64,000 nucleotides of DNA from Anthracocystis setariae (Eukaryota; Basidiomycota; Ustilaginomycetes; Ustilaginales; Ustilaginaceae): contig CAKMXJ010000006.1 of NCBI GenBank assembly GCA_928724745.1, positions 682,001 to 746,000 on the forward strand, given 5' to 3'. Of the stretch, positions 12,103 to 24,314 are shown piece by piece (within the stretch, counting starts at the first letter, position 1; the number at the start of each line of letters is the position of its first letter). The position numbers and the translations under genes were made by a program. The notes beneath the pieces were generated by a model. The model did no database searches and was not told the DNA's origin. It saw nothing but the letters and a program-made list of their open reading frames with translations.

Positions 12103-12358
12103 TCGCCGCTATTTGGGCCAATTTTGCTCTGTAGGACCCATGTTGAGATCCTCCTGCTGTATTTGCACACTGTATTTGTACCGACTCGAACGCATGCTTG
12201 CGCAAATTATGTCAACCAGTCGTGATGGGTTGGGTTTTGGTTTATTCGATCAGATTGCCAACCAGATGCATATGAGCTTTCGTTGGGGAGCTGAGTGATG
12301 TGCAGGGGCTGAGAGGCTTGAGGAGGGCAACTTTGATGTGGAGGTGTGGGGTGGAAGT

Positions 12359-12887
12359 CTAGTGGTGGTTGTTCTTGTGGTGACCTGTGGGTGAGGGTAA
12401 TCGAACAGGGAGGAGAGGGAATCAGTATTGTGTACGGCGGTGATATGGTTATGCATTTGCAAGGGTATGGCTGGTTATTGAGGTGGAGAATTGCAGCGAG
12501 TGTCTGCTGCATGGACGAATGTTAGGGGGAGGTGATGATGTTTTGTGGTTGTGGGAGATACTTACGCAAGTGGTTAGCGTAGTCGATCGAGTAACCGATC
12601 AAGAACAAGGTGAAGAGGGTTGCCACGATGGGTTTTCCGGAAGCGTTTTTGCCGTCAAAGTAACGAGCCTTGATTCCACCACCACGCTTCTGGGGAGCGT
12701 CACCCTTGGGAAGTGCCTTATAGAAACCGACGACGTTCTCCATACGGGCGGAAGAGCCACCGGGACCCTGGGCGGACTTGGGCGTGGCGATCTTGGGAGG
12801 GATAGGAAGCGACGAGTTGGCACGAACACCTCCGAGACGGAAAAGGTTGGCCGAAGGACCGGCACGAGAGACGGCACGAGCGAACAT
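12359..12887 (-). CDS. ATP17: Mitochondrial ATP synthase subunit f (Fo), one intron
   Basis: Spliced exons are 12566-12887 and 12359-12384, with a 181-base GT-AG intron at 12385-12565 (donor GTAAGT, acceptor CCCACAG). The product is 115 residues. It starts MFARAVSRAG with a probable mitochondrial presequence. The subunit f core follows: ENVVGFYKALPKG, KARYFDGKNASGKP, one membrane span, then SIDYANHLR. Splicing adds HHKNNHH, which matches the yeast Atp17 ending (HLRHHKG...); unspliced reading instead gives an unrelated tail. Subunit f sits in the membrane stator/dimer region of complex V. ATG 12887 was preferred over an in-frame upstream extension that is plainly leader sequence. Confidence 0.88.
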
Positions 12888-13812
12888 GATGAAGGTTGAT
12901 GTCGAGATCGAAATCGAGATCGTGAGAGGTGAAGGTGAGGGTTTGGTGGAGGAGAGGAGGAGGAGGATGATGATGATGATGACGAGTATGTATGGGATCT
13001 GCGGGCGCGCTTCTGTGAGACAGAGAGTGTGTGTGTGGTGATTTGCTCTCTGTCGACGAACAACCAACGGTTCCGAGTCTTCTCAAATCGTGTAAAGCTC
13101 CCCCGATCTTCAGATGTGTGCACCGCACTGCGCAGTGTAAGTTTCCTATTCTGCCCGCATTTTCCAAAATCCTCTCTCCAAAAAAGGCGCTACAGCAGCT
13201 GGTGCAATTTCTCTGTAGCATTTCGACAAAATCAATTTTCCATCAGAACTCACTCAGTAGGATAGTGCTTCATCTGTGCGCACGCACCTCATTTTTCCGC
13301 CGAGACATTCTTGTTGACCGGCGCAGACCTAACACCATGACCTTCTAGCCCAAATGCTCACTTTTCTCACCGCGTTCCGCAAGTTGACCTTGACTCACAC
13401 TTCTGGAAGTGGTTACCAATTCACAATCAAACACTGACTAGCCAAACTGCGCACAGAAAGAGTGGATGGACAAAGCGCATATGAGCATGCTTCATATTTT
13501 TGGGATGGATGGGGTGCGATGTATGCAGAATACAAGTATCGTCATGAGCGACGATGAAAGGACCGAAGCAGAAAGAGGGGGAATAGGGGAGCCGGGAATA
13601 GAGAGGGCGAGAGGGCGGGTCGCAAAAAATAGCTCTGCAAAGGTTATGAAAGGGGGGGGGGGGGGGGCGACCCTAATACGATGGGGTAAGACAGCTGCGA
13701 TGTCTGCGCCGCACACACACACAGAGACGAACTCGGTGTGTCACACGTCGAGAGTTACACGCTCAACCATCTCATCCCGAACCGCATCAGCAAAAAGCCG
13801 GGGCTACTACGT
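12888..13812. other. ATP17-RPS2 intergenic region
   Basis: Upstream of ATP17 and downstream of RPS2 (both minus strand). It includes a pyrimidine-rich ATP17 leader on the minus strand, a run of 16 G near 13652-13667 and a short CA run near 13711-13720. No supported gene. Confidence 0.5.
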
Positions 13813-14026
13813 TTAGTAGAGCGACTTCTTCTGGGTTCGGGCGAGGTGGGAGGCGAACTCGACGTAAGGAGTGGCGGGGGGAGCGATCTCGCGCCACAGG
13901 TTGGGCGTAAGGAAAGCGTAGGTCTTGGAAACAGCCTCGAAGGTAGCCTTCAAGAAGTTACCCATGGTGGCGGTCTGACCGGAAGACTGGGTGTAGCAGT
14001 CCTCGATACCAGCAAGCTGGAGCATG

Positions 14027-14061
<35 letters not shown>

Positions 14062-14592
14062 ACGGGGAGCGGGCACAAGACGGCACATGACCGAGGCGGT
14101 CTTACCGGACACCTTCATGGGCACGGTGTGGGGCTCACCAAGCGCGTTACCCCAGTAACCACGACGAACGGGGATGGTGGAGAGCTTGGCAACAATGATG
14201 GCACCACGGATAGCAGTGGCAACCTCCTTGGCGCACTTGACACCGAGACCAAGGTGGCCGTCAGAGTCACCGACGGCAACGAAAGCCTTGAAACGCGTAC
14301 GCTGACCGGCACGCGTCTGCTTCTGAACGGGCATGATCTTCATCACCTCGTCCTTAAGCTTGGGGAGCAGGAGGTCGATGATCTGGTACTCCTTGATGGG
14401 GAGCGAGAAGAGGTAGATCTCCTCAATCGACTTGATCTTGCCGTCCTTGACGAGACGACCGACCGAGGTAACGGGAACCCACTCCTCCTTCTCGCCGTCA
14501 CCACGGCGACCACCACGGCGGGGGCCACGGCGGCCACGTCCACCACGGTCACGTCCGAAACCGCCACGTCCACGAGGAGCAGCGTCAGCCAT
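13813..14592 (-). CDS. RPS2: 40S ribosomal protein S2 (uS5)
   Basis: The 259-residue product is a full-length eukaryotic uS5. It has an Arg/Gly-rich N-terminus (about residues 6-31, typical targets of arginine methylation). The S5 double-stranded RNA-binding domain with [27 protein letters not shown] follows, then the C-terminal S5 domain with [20 protein letters not shown]. It sits at the mRNA entry channel of the small subunit. The sequence CCTCACAG lies about eight bases upstream of the ATG and looks like a 3' splice acceptor, so a 5'-UTR intron is possible; I could not place its donor. Neighbouring RPS0 is divergent, about 1.6 kb away. Confidence 0.97.
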
Positions 14593-16202
14593 CTTGATTT
14601 CTGTGAGGGTATAGCGTTGAAGTAGAGAAGAGCAGGAAGAGAAAGAGTCAGTTGCGCTGACTTTGGAAAATCAGAAAGAATTTGAGCAGGGACACAGAGC
14701 GAAGCTGATCCAACAGCAGACCGCTGATTGGCTGAATTCAACAACAGGCATCACTTCGAGCATCCGGGAGAAGTGAAGCAAAGCAGTCTCGCGAGCATTT
14801 TGGTGGTTCGAGAGGTCGATGGGTCTGGAAAATTGGAACTGCGTTTGTCCGGAATGCTGGCTGTGAGTCGAGAAGAGGATATGTTGGAAGAGGTTGGGCA
14901 TATAGCGAGCGTCGGTCGTAAGGAGACTGACACTACGATATTCCAGAACGGGCGAAGAGTTACAGTTGACAAGGTAGCCTCTGTACCCTTCCTTCAATAA
15001 CGCATGGTGTACGCACAACCGAAGCAGGTGGAATTCCTATGGCTTTTGTGATGGTCGTTGTAAACTTTGTTCCATGCCTGGGTTGAACTCGTGTTCCAGC
15101 TCGATCTCCAATTTGCCAAGCAAAGGGTCGATAATGCTGCAACGACGGTAGAGGGATGCTGGGTAGTTGTCGTGATGCCGAGTGCTGAAATAGAAGCTTG
15201 TATTGAGGTCTCTGTCGGTAATGGTACTTTCATGCTGCAATGTCATTATGTCGTAAAGGCGATCATGTCGTGTAACAATCATGTGCTGATGTCTGATGTC
15301 TGATGTCGGTAATACAGCCCTCCAAGTGATCACTGAATGCTCCGTGTATGCTCTGATAGATGTATGTTGTCGAAACTGCTGTTGCTTTCACCATGTATGA
15401 CGCCGCTATTTCCTGTCTCCCAATGCTGTTGCATCCTTCTTCCCAGTTGGTAGTTCCAACCTTGCTCTGATGAGGTATCCTGCTTTCGCTCTGTGTCCGC
15501 TCGTGCTTGCTGGATCGAAAACTAACCTTGATATGTAGAGGTTGATGAAAAAAGGGATAAGGTGGATGATGTGGAATGGATGGTGAGGAGGCCAACGTCT
15601 TCGACAGCTACACTCACCCCCGCGCTGCAACAGCAGACAGCAGTCCTTGGGCTTGGCCTCGATCTGCACTGTGGCACTCAACTCGGGCGTTGCGTCTGAG
15701 CTGGACTTTCTCGAGCCTTGGTCGCTCTCTGGACGGGATCTTCGCAGGCGACTCGAGCTGGGTCATAAATTTCTCTGCGAAGCGCTGGTCACGTGCAAAA
15801 CTATATCTTGACTCTAACAGCCAATCTTCTGGCCAGGCCTTAGATTGTTAGGTCTTGGTACTTTCGTTGGTTTTCCGCGCGTCACAGGCCAGAGAATCTT
15901 CCAATCTTGACTTGAAATTGCCCCGATTCCCGATGGACTGCGGCAAGTTCGGCCGGTGTGAAGCTTTGGGCGGAAAATTTGGCAGCGCGCGAAAATCAGG
16001 CTTGGCGAGCCAGAGAAATCCAATTCGAGTTGCCTGCGAAGCAAGTTCGGTCACCCTCACCAGAGTGGACCAGAGAGGGCTGCAGTCGAGGCAAGCGTCT
16101 AGTCGCCATCGAGGAAAGGGCCACCTCCATATCTTGTTTTCTTTCTCCTTACACGCAAAAGTTTCGAGGTTTCGTTTCCCCACCGTTCCTTTTATTTCAA
16201 CA
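14593..16202. promoter_or_regulatory. Divergent RPS2 / RPS0 upstream region
   Basis: About 1.6 kb between the starts of two ribosomal protein genes. The last 60 bases before RPS0 are T/C-rich. A weak candidate spliced ORF on the minus strand is listed separately. No RNA gene was recognised. Confidence 0.5.
15406..15766 (-). CDS. Possible two-exon small ORF of unknown function
   Basis: ATG 15766 opens 49 codons (MTQLESPAKIPSRERP...) that run to a consensus GTGAGT donor. Joining exon 15618-15766 to an acceptor giving exon 15406-15526 restores the frame and yields 89 residues ending at TAG. The acceptor (ATCAAG) is poor and a CAG a little downstream is an alternative. The product is Arg-rich and I do not recognise it. 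It may be only part of the RPS0/RPS2 promoter region. Confidence 0.2.
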
Positions 16203-17027
16203 ATGTCGAAGGTTCCCGCCGCCCTCAACCCCACCGAGGAGGACATCTCGCTCCTCCTTGCCGCCCAGACTCACATCGGTACCAAGAATGCCGACAAGCA
16301 GATGGCTCCCTACATCTACAAGCGTCGTGCTGACGGTATCCACCTTCTCAACATCGGCAAGACTTGGGAGAAGATTGTCTTCGCTGCCCGTATCCTTGCT
16401 GCCATCGAGAACCCTGCCGACATCTGTGTCATCTCGGGCCGTCAGTACGGTCACCGTGCTGTTCTCAAGTTTGCTGCTCAGACCGGTGCTACTGCCATCG
16501 CTGGCCGATTCACTCCTGGTTCGTTCACCAACTACATCACCCGCTCCTTCAAGGAGCCCCGTGTGATCGTCGTCACCGACCCCCGTGTCGACCACCAGGC
16601 CATCCGTGAGGCTTCGTACGTCAACATTCCTTGCATCTCGTTCGCCGACTCCGACTCGCCGCTCAAGTTCGTCGACGTTGCCATCCCCGGTAACGTTCGT
16701 GGCCGTCACTCGGTTGGTCTTCTCTGGTGGTTGCTCTGCCGCACTGTCCTCCGCCTTAAGGGTGGTGACCTCTCGGTTATGCCCGACATGTTCTTCTACC
16801 GTGACCCTGAAGAGGTTGAGCGTGAGGCCCAGGAGGCCGCCGCTGCCGCCCAGGCCGCTAAGGAGACTGCTGAGCCCACCGCTGACGCCGCCGACGTCCA
16901 GGCTGATGTTCCCCTCGCTGTCGCCGCCAACCTTGCCACCGAGTCCGGCAACGTCGACTGGTCCGAGGGCGCCCAGGACTGGGCCGCCGATGGCGCTGCC
17001 GAGCAGGCCACCAGCTCTTGGGAGTAA
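16203..17027 (+). CDS. RPS0: 40S ribosomal protein S0 (uS2, laminin-receptor-like)
   Basis: The 274-residue product aligns along its length with eukaryotic uS2. It has the N-terminal [19 protein letters not shown], the core [20 protein letters not shown] and [15 protein letters not shown], the signature [19 protein letters not shown], and [20 protein letters not shown]. An Ala/Glu-rich tail ends in [23 protein letters not shown], comparable with the acidic Trp-containing tail of the family. It is needed for 18S rRNA maturation and 40S stability. The frame is open upstream to about 15855 but lacks a credible start; ATG 16203 after TTCAACA gives the family N-terminus. Intronless in the coding part. 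Confidence 0.96.
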   Translation: MSKVPAALNPTEEDISLLLAAQTHIGTKNADKQMAPYIYKRRADGIHLLNIGKTWEKIVFAARILAAIENPADICVISGRQYGHRAVLKFAAQTGATAIAGRFTPGSFTNYITRSFKEPRVIVVTDPRVDHQAIREASYVNIPCISFADSDSPLKFVDVAIPGNVRGRHSVGLLWWLLCRTVLRLKGGDLSVMPDMFFYRDPEEVEREAQEAAAAAQAAKETAEPTADAADVQADVPLAVAANLATESGNVDWSEGAQDWAADGAAEQATSSWE

Positions 17028-17644
17028 ACATCTCCAGTCGAATCCTCTCGTCTGCAAGATCACCCCCCGGCTTCGCAATTCACTAACCTTTCATCAGTCG
17101 GTCGAACTTGTTGCTACAGCTATGATCAAGTTGCTCTCATCAGCCCCTTTCACACACACACACACCCAAAAAAGCCTCGAAAGCGGACGGGTGCCATCTC
17201 GCGGTGGCATTCCACTTTCCGTACTTTCTAGCGTTGTCTTGCCTCTGATGTGACGGCTCCCGCAGGGAGAATATCTTGCTACCTCGATATGCAAAAAGAT
17301 ATGCACCAGAGACCAATAATCCGCGAATTTTAACCCACCTACACACCATCTCTTTCGTCTTAGCTTGATTGTGTTTGTTTTGTGCTTGAGAGCCTCGACG
17401 GTCGTGTCGATGCATGAATCCCAGTGAAGCAAGTGGAGCAAGCGCACACCTTTATACCGCCTCTCCAATCAGTCAACTCGCTGTTGAAGGCTCATACGCT
17501 CGCACTAACACAGTTCCATCACACTTTTTCCCATCGCACTCTTATGATCGACGAACGAGACCGATTCGACAGCACTAAAGTACACTTGCATGCGCATGCA
17601 CAACAAAGGCATCTATCTCACCATTTATTACTATAGTCCGATCC
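17028..17644. other. Convergent 3' region, RPS0 and zinc-cluster factor
   Basis: Three-prime flanks of two convergent genes. A (CA) run lies near 17150-17165. No gene seen. Confidence 0.6.
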
Positions 17645-20600
17645 TCAGACAGAGTAATTGCTCTGACCAGTAGGCGCATTGATGGGCAGATCGCCGAACA
17701 AACCATCCAAACCATCCAACGGCAAACCGAGATCGCTTAGCACACTGTCGAAGTTTGTACTCGCCGAGAAACCGGGCACGGCACTCTGCTGTAACTGACC
17801 CTGCTGCGGCGCCGCTGCGCCGCTCCCAGGCGAAGGGGCCATGCCGAGCGAATCCGTGTGTCGATGCTGACTCTGATGGTGCGGAGGCAACTGTGAGAGG
17901 CTACCCATCTCGTGCTGCGATGTCGACCCACGATGATTGTTCGCATGTTTTTGCTGTTGATGCGAGAGAGAGGGTTGCGGTGCCTGGTAGGCAGGCGAAG
18001 TGTATTGACTACCCGTCCCGTGATGCGGTACAGGAGATTGGTAGTGGTCTTGATGCCCCCAACTCCTCGCCGTTGCCGGAGAGGTCTTGATATCCGACGG
18101 TGCAACTTCGTTGGCAGAAGTCGTCCCAGCCGCATCGCCAAATCCAGCAAGATCAGCTGCCGAAGCACCCGTACTTTCCTGCATCCACAGAGGTAGCTGA
18201 ATAGGATGATGTGCACCCAGAGACCCATCACCACCGTACACGCCTCCCGCTTGAGAGGCGGAAGGAGTATACGGTGCCAGGAACGAGCTCCAAGTCATGC
18301 TATCGTTGTGACCTCCAACCCCCCCACCACCACCACCACCACCGCCACCGCCACCGCCACCGCCTATGCCTGCGTTGGCGCCATTGTTGCCAAAGTCGCC
18401 ACCACTGATGCTACCGCGGTGCGAAAAGATCCCAGCCAAAGCGCCCTTATTCGGCGAAAGCGTTCCTGAACCAGCCATACCGATGCCTCCAAAAGCACCC
18501 GCCACACCCGTCGACGGTGACGAGATGCCGGCCATCAACCACTTGTTGCTGTTCATCAGGTCCAAAAATCCCGGCGTGCGCGCACCGGACCCACTACCGC
18601 TCTTCGCATTCCCATTCCCATCACCCGTACCCTCGCCCGCATTGTTTCCCACATTGGTCGAAGACTGACCTCCACCCTCCTCGTTCTCGGCTTCGATCTG
18701 TCCATTCTGATACTCCTGCAACAGCTTGTACAGCAGACTGATGCCCGAATCGCTTGGACCGCCTGTTTTGATCTCAGCCGGCGTGATCGCACCCGGTCGC
18801 GTCGCCTCTGCGCCCAACGCAGCATACAGGCCAATCGCAGGACTCAGATCGGCGATCTTCTTCCACGCTTGCGCTAGCAAGATGCGAATGACGCGTGCAT
18901 ACTTGCTCGCGGGCACCTCGGCCAATCGACTCGCCAGACGCTCCGCATTACTGAAGATGCCATACGTGTCGACTTGACGAGGGAAAAGTCGGGCGATCTT
19001 GATCAGGAAGACACACGCAAAAGCGGCGGTGACGTGCGTGTAGTGCGGCGCCCAGCCGAGCATCTCCCGATACTCTTTCGCATGGACAGAGATGCTCAAG
19101 CACGTATCCGCTGCACGTGTGGCTTGGATGATGAGCTCCTTCTGCTCCGGTCCCATCTGGTCCGCATCGTTGGCATCGCGAATGCCACGAAGAGCTGTAC
19201 ACGACAGGTACAGTTCAGCACTAGCACATTGCAGCACGAGCGATTGCTGGAAGAACGAATCCTGGCCATACCCTCGAGTCTCAAAGTCAGTCGACCAGTA
19301 TTTGTGCCATTCGTTCAACTCTTCGGTGACCTTGCGCATCTTGGAGAGCATGCGGCCGTCGACAGGTTGGTCGTAGGGCGCCATTGCATCGTAGTGGGTT
19401 TCGCGGATGATGAGCAGTTCGAGAGTGCTGATGAAGCGAGCGTCGGTTTTGACGGTGAGCGGGTAGTTGAGGCTGAGGAAGGCTCGACAGTTGCGCACAT
19501 AGTGCTTGGACAGCATTGCGGGTCGGCCAGCACCGTACGACGCTTGGTGATCAAAGAGGAAGAGGAAGAACCAGAGTCTTGATCCTCGAGCCAGGTCCTT
19601 CAGCTCGTCGAGCTCGCGCTTGGCAGCAGTATCGGTGCTTGAGCTAGCAGCCGCAACGGCCGCAACAGCGTTGGCGCCTGCTGCATTCTTTCCGTCGACA
19701 GATTCGCCGCCGACAGAATTGACGTCGGTTGGCGAGCCATTGTAGTGCGATTGCGGCGAATTGTGGTAGAAGGTCAAGTGCTTAGGTGGAGGAGGAGGCT
19801 GCGGATGACGAATGTAACCAGATGCTGGAAGTGCCGACATGAGTTTCTGGAAAGACCTGTCGAGCCCCAGTTCCTGCGCCATGCGAATGGAAAGACCCAA
19901 TGGCAACCAACCGTTTTCGCTGTAGGCAGCGAGGAGGACCATGGCTTGCACAGCAGCTTTACCTTGCACTGGACTGAACATGGTGTCCTTTGCGTTGCGC
20001 TTGGCTTGCGCCATGCAGGTCTGATAGAGACGGCTTGGACTCTTGCCACCGCACTCGACCTTGGCGCCGATGGCAAGCATGACGTTGAAGAGGAAGTACG
20101 ACGTTGTACGGACATAATGGTAGGCTTCTTCAGTCGTCATGACTTCATCTTCCAGGTGAAAGATCGAGATGAACTTGGGAACACCTTCTTGGAACGTCTC
20201 GAAGAGGCGCATGGCGTCTGTCTCGCTCACGAGGCCGAGAGTAACGAGATCGCCAGGAGCGCTCGAGACAAGTCCGGGCGCCTCCATCCTGCCCGATCGG
20301 CTCCCACTCGTGCTGTTTGCTGCCGATGGCGATAAACCCGAAGAAGTATTAGCCACCGTGCTCGCTGCTCCACCTGCTGAGGTGCCTGTGCCAGCCTTGC
20401 CATCTGCACCAGCACTCGCCATCGCTGCGTTGGGGGAGCCCGCGGTTGCATCGCGCCTTCGCTTTTTGCGGGGAGAGCCCGTGGCGTCGCCAAGTACGTC
20501 GTCTTCCTGTTCGAATTTGGTGCGTTTGCCGCCCTCGTCGACAAGCTGAAGCGAGGGCGTGCCCACTTCTTCACCCTGCGCCGGTTTTATTTGATCTGCA

Positions 20601-21503
20601 TGTGCGTGTTTCTCATCACCCGAGTCGTTCGAGGTGTGGGCTTCGGACTCTTCGTCGGCTGCAGCTGCAGCTGCGTCGGCCAAACCTCGAAGTGCCTCGA
20701 TTGGCGCGCTGAGCTGGTCGTTGCTGATGTCGGTTTCGCGAGTGTCTGCATCATCGCCGGCAGGGACACCATCCGACGGCGTGTGCATCTGATCGTTGCT
20801 TTGGGTGTGACTACCGGCGCGGTCGGACGAGGCCCAGCGTCGGGCCGAACGAGAAGGCTGATGGCCGGATGCAGCCGATGGCGGTGTCCAGCTGGAGGAA
20901 GTGGCTACAGTTGCTGGAGCTGCGCCTGCAGCATCGCTTGGTGGGTTGGATGCCAGCAAATTGTGTTGCTGCCATGATGATGTTCTACGACCGCGGTCTT
21001 CTCGGTCAAAACCTGGCCTAGAGCTGCTTCTGTGGCGCGAACCATGGTCGATGTTTTGCCTGGAGGTGGATGCACTCGTTGGGCTACTCCATACACCTGC
21101 TTGTCGATTGTCGAACTGGCCGAGATCAGGTTGGTGCTGCAAGAGGTCGGAGTCTTGCCTACTGGGTGGATGGCCGTAGGGTGTGGGAAAGGAAGGCCGT
21201 TGCTGAAGAGGATAGCCTGGTGCAACTGGCACCGGCATGGATGCCATCGGACTTGGATTGCCGCCGACGCTGCTGCTGCTGCTTCCATAAGAGCGCCCAG
21301 AGTGGGGAAAAGGCGGACGCTGGGGATGTGAAGAAGCCGGGCCATCCGGGTGATATCTCTGCAACGACTCTGATGAGGGCGAAACACCGTGCTGAGACAC
21401 ACGATGGTGTGGGGCCTGAATGTACGGTCCCTGTTGTTGTTGCTGTCGTTGTTGCTGTTGCTGTTGCTGTTGTTGTTGCTGTTGTTGTTGTTGCTGTTGT
21501 TGC

Positions 21504-21582
<79 letters not shown>

Positions 21583-22141
21583 GCTGCTGCTGCTGTTGCA
21601 TATGTGGATGGTGCGGGTACTGATTGGGTCTAGAAACCTTGGGTTGCGCCGAAGCGGTATGAGGCGAGCGTTGAGAAGGCGAGGGTTGGGATGGTGTAGA
21701 TATGGCACTGGTATTGGCTTTGATGCTGGCAACGAGTTCTGTGATCATGGTGTGCATGCCGGACATTTGCGCTTCCAACATTCGAATGCGATCCGAGCTC
21801 TGATCTGGAGCGTTGGAGGAAGACGAAGCAGCGTCCTTTGGTGGCTTTTCAAAGATGCATTCGATGCCAACTTGTCGACATCTGCGACATGGTGGGTTTC
21901 CAGGGCCATCACAGCGCGCTTTTTGTTTTCGACAGGCGTTGCAGGCGCGATGTACTCTTGAGATGGTTTTATAGATCTTGACCTCTTCCTTAGGGGCATC
22001 CGACTTGGAGTCGTTGTCTCCGTCCGACTTTGTGTCGGCGTTGCTAGAGGAGGCGGCAGCTTCAGACGGGTTGGTAAAGGACGAGGCTCGTTTCGGGATC
22101 TGGGAAGAGTCCGAGTTGCGAGAGGAGGTATTGGCGTTCAT
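17645..22141 (-). CDS. Zn(II)2Cys6 transcription factor with polyglutamine and polyglycine tracts
   Basis: A 1,498-residue fungal binuclear zinc-cluster regulator. The DNA-binding domain has Cys67, 70, 77, 85, 88 and 95 with spacing C-x2-C-x6-C-x7-C-x2-C-x6-C, in HRACNACRKQKARCDG and PPCRRCRQVGIEC. A polyglutamine block of about 55 residues (encoded at about 21431-21598) is followed by Ser/Pro/Gln-rich sequence. The fungal-specific transcription factor middle domain spans about residues 640-1120 (LFETFQEGVPKFISIFHLEDE onward). A polyglycine run (encoded near 18319-18362) and a His/Gln-rich activation-like tail end the protein. ATG 22141 is used because the four upstream codons start with GTG. 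Target genes cannot be inferred. Confidence 0.9.
21431..21598 (-). repeat. CAA/CAG trinucleotide repeat coding for polyglutamine
   Basis: Almost pure (CAA) with interspersed CAG, about 55 glutamine codons with one arginine interruption. It lies inside the zinc-cluster transcription factor. Long pure CAA runs are prone to slippage, so length probably varies between strains. Confidence 0.9.
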
Positions 22142-23735
22142 GATGATGTGCACTCGTCAAGTGTAGTGCTTGGAAGCAGAGACTGGTGATGTCACAGGGG
22201 GGTTGAAGTTGTTGACGATGTGGCGGATGAGTTGAAAACCGCTTCAAGATGATGCAGCCAGGCGCGATACTACCGTTGTATCAGCGAGTTAGAGGGCAAA
22301 TGTCTGGATTCACTGCAGCAAGGCGAAGTCGGAAGCGCTTCCGAGCATGCTGTTACGAGGCAGAGTCACTCGACGAGAAGGGACTCGAAGCTGTGGCTGG
22401 AGTGTCTGGAGCGCGGATGAATGCTGGTTTACAGCTGGGATCGAGCCAGTGTGCAATCGAGTACGGGCCAAAGCGAGCAGGATAAGACTTGGGTGTATGC
22501 AAGCGAGCGCAAAGAACTAAAGCCGAGATGAAGTTGGGATGTAGTTCGCCGACGCCACGAGCAAAAAAAAAAGAAAAGAAAAAGAATCCAATCGCAGAGG
22601 CGATGCGGTGGCTTGTAATGATATCAAGCCTCGACTGGACGGATGACTAGGTGGATGACGATAATGAGGGCCAAGGATTTGATGAAGGTGGATGGAAGGA
22701 TAGATGAGACATGGACGGACACGATGCCGGTAAGGCGAAGAAAATCGCGATCCCATCCACTTTAGCAGACAGCTTGCCAACCACTCTTGACAACGCTCAA
22801 ATCGACACATCCAACAATGACATGACAGTTGGACAATGTGAACGCTCTCGGTTGGCAGACGTCCGAATTGGTTGGAACTGCGCTTGACTCATGAATCTCT
22901 GCAAGGCGTACTATCTGCTGCGCAATGCAATGCAGTACTGTACGGTACGGACCGAAAGAAAGGCCAAAGATCATGCCGAACGACACCATCAAAATCAACT
23001 CCACGCGACACCATCATGTCTGTCTCCGCAATGAGAAATACAGTGGTGGGTGTTTAATAGGTACAGTATTATTGATTTTTTTTTTTTTCTTTTCCTTTTC
23101 TATACAGTAGTATTGTACTGTACATGTTGTGGCGTTGGCCTTTCATGCAGCTTGGGCGCCGGCTGTTCTTGCTCGTCCTGTTCATGTGCATCGCTGCTGC
23201 CTTCATAACGCTCTGCAACAACCTCTATCCACATATGAGAAGATGACTGTGAGCCAAGCGGCTAGCTTCCGTACAGCACAGACGCAGTGCAGTACAGTTC
23301 AGTACGGTGCGGAGGCGGGGAAGCAGAATCATGAAATTTTGTCTGTCTGTCCGCCCGCGGGGAACAGGACCCTCGCACGGAATGCGGTCCGGAGCCTCCG
23401 CTTTCAGTGGATTTCACACAACAACGCGCATGAAACTGCATGCGCTGTTCTCTCGTGCGATTCCATCTACGCATCACCCGATATTTAGAAATATTCAATT
23501 GATGGAACTGAACCCTGCCCGATGGGATGGAGAGTGTGGAAGCAGTGCGGAACCGCGAGAATGACAGAGAGAGTGTGATTGATGTGTGACTTTGCGTTGC
23601 CCCACGGCGACATATTAAATAGAATCCAAGCAGCGTATGTGCACTACTGTCATTAACTGCTTTGCAATCTTTGAAACACCATCTCCATCACCCCGCTCTC
23701 GCTCTCGCTCTCGCTCTGGTTCTCAGTCCGTCAAA
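22142..23735. promoter_or_regulatory. Divergent region upstream of the zinc-cluster factor and MPC1
   Basis: About 1.6 kb without a supported gene. TACTGTAC/GTACAGTA motifs occur near 22935, 23061 and 23118, with related degenerate copies near 23271-23310. A poly-T tract lies near 23076-23090. A (TCTCGC) repeat near 23694-23716 immediately precedes the MPC1 start. Confidence 0.5.
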
Positions 23736-24314
23736 ATGGCCTCGCAGTTTATCAACTGGATCAAGTCGCCAGCTGGTCGACAGTACTTTTTCGTTCGTAC
23801 CAGCTCCATCCACTCACCTGATCTAGTCAACCAGCCAAGCTGATCATTCGACCAACTAACTCATCTTCCTTATTCTTCCAACCTTGCTGCCGCGAACGCA
23901 TCCCAACCCAATCAAACAGTCGACACACTTCTGGGGTCCTGTCGCCAACTGGGGTCTTCCACTTGCAGCCATTGCTGATCTTTCCAAGGATGAAGAGATG
24001 ATTTCCGGTACCATGAGCAGTGCTCTCTGCGCTTACTCGATCGTCTTTATGCGTTTCGCTTGGAGAGTTCAGCCAAGAAACTACCTCCTCTTCGCATGTC
24101 ATGCTACCAACGCCACTGCACAGGCAGGTCAACTCGTCAGATTCTTGGTACGTATCTTGCCTTTCACCCCCATCACCTCTCTTCCCAAACAAGCTCGCTG
24201 ACTTGCCATCGATTTCATCACCGCTTTTCCCTCGCATCTCGACAGAACTATCACAACTTTGGCGGCAAAGAGAAACGTCAAACCCTACCCACTCCTCAGC
24301 TCGCATCAGCATAA
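23736..24314 (+). CDS. MPC1: Mitochondrial pyruvate carrier subunit 1, three exons
   Basis: Exons 23736-23792, 23920-24147 and 24246-24314 join in frame to 117 residues; introns are 127 and 98 bases with donors GTTCGT and GTACGT. The product begins [19 protein letters not shown], then [18 protein letters not shown]. It contains the MPC signature around [25 protein letters not shown] and [19 protein letters not shown], followed by QLVRFLNYH. MPC1 forms a heterodimer with MPC2/3 in the inner mitochondrial membrane and imports pyruvate. Length and the helix pattern agree with the family. Splice sites were placed by conserved sequence on both sides and are well supported; the partner subunit is not in this window. 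Confidence 0.93.

Noticed and set aside
12483..12899. ORF antisense to ATP17
   Set aside because: Lies over the exon and intron of a well-supported gene and has no family features.
13738..14625. 295-codon ORF antisense to RPS2
   Set aside because: Mirror of a highly codon-biased ribosomal protein gene.
15855..16202. Upstream in-frame extension of RPS0
   Set aside because: The extra residues are leader-like and absent from uS2 proteins; ATG 16203 gives the family N-terminus.
16197..17078. 293-codon ORF antisense to RPS0
   Set aside because: Same codon-bias effect; no recognisable protein.
21070..21633. Poly-valine and poly-leucine ORFs on the plus strand at the glutamine repeat
   Set aside because: They are other-frame translations of the CAA/CAG repeat of the zinc-cluster factor.
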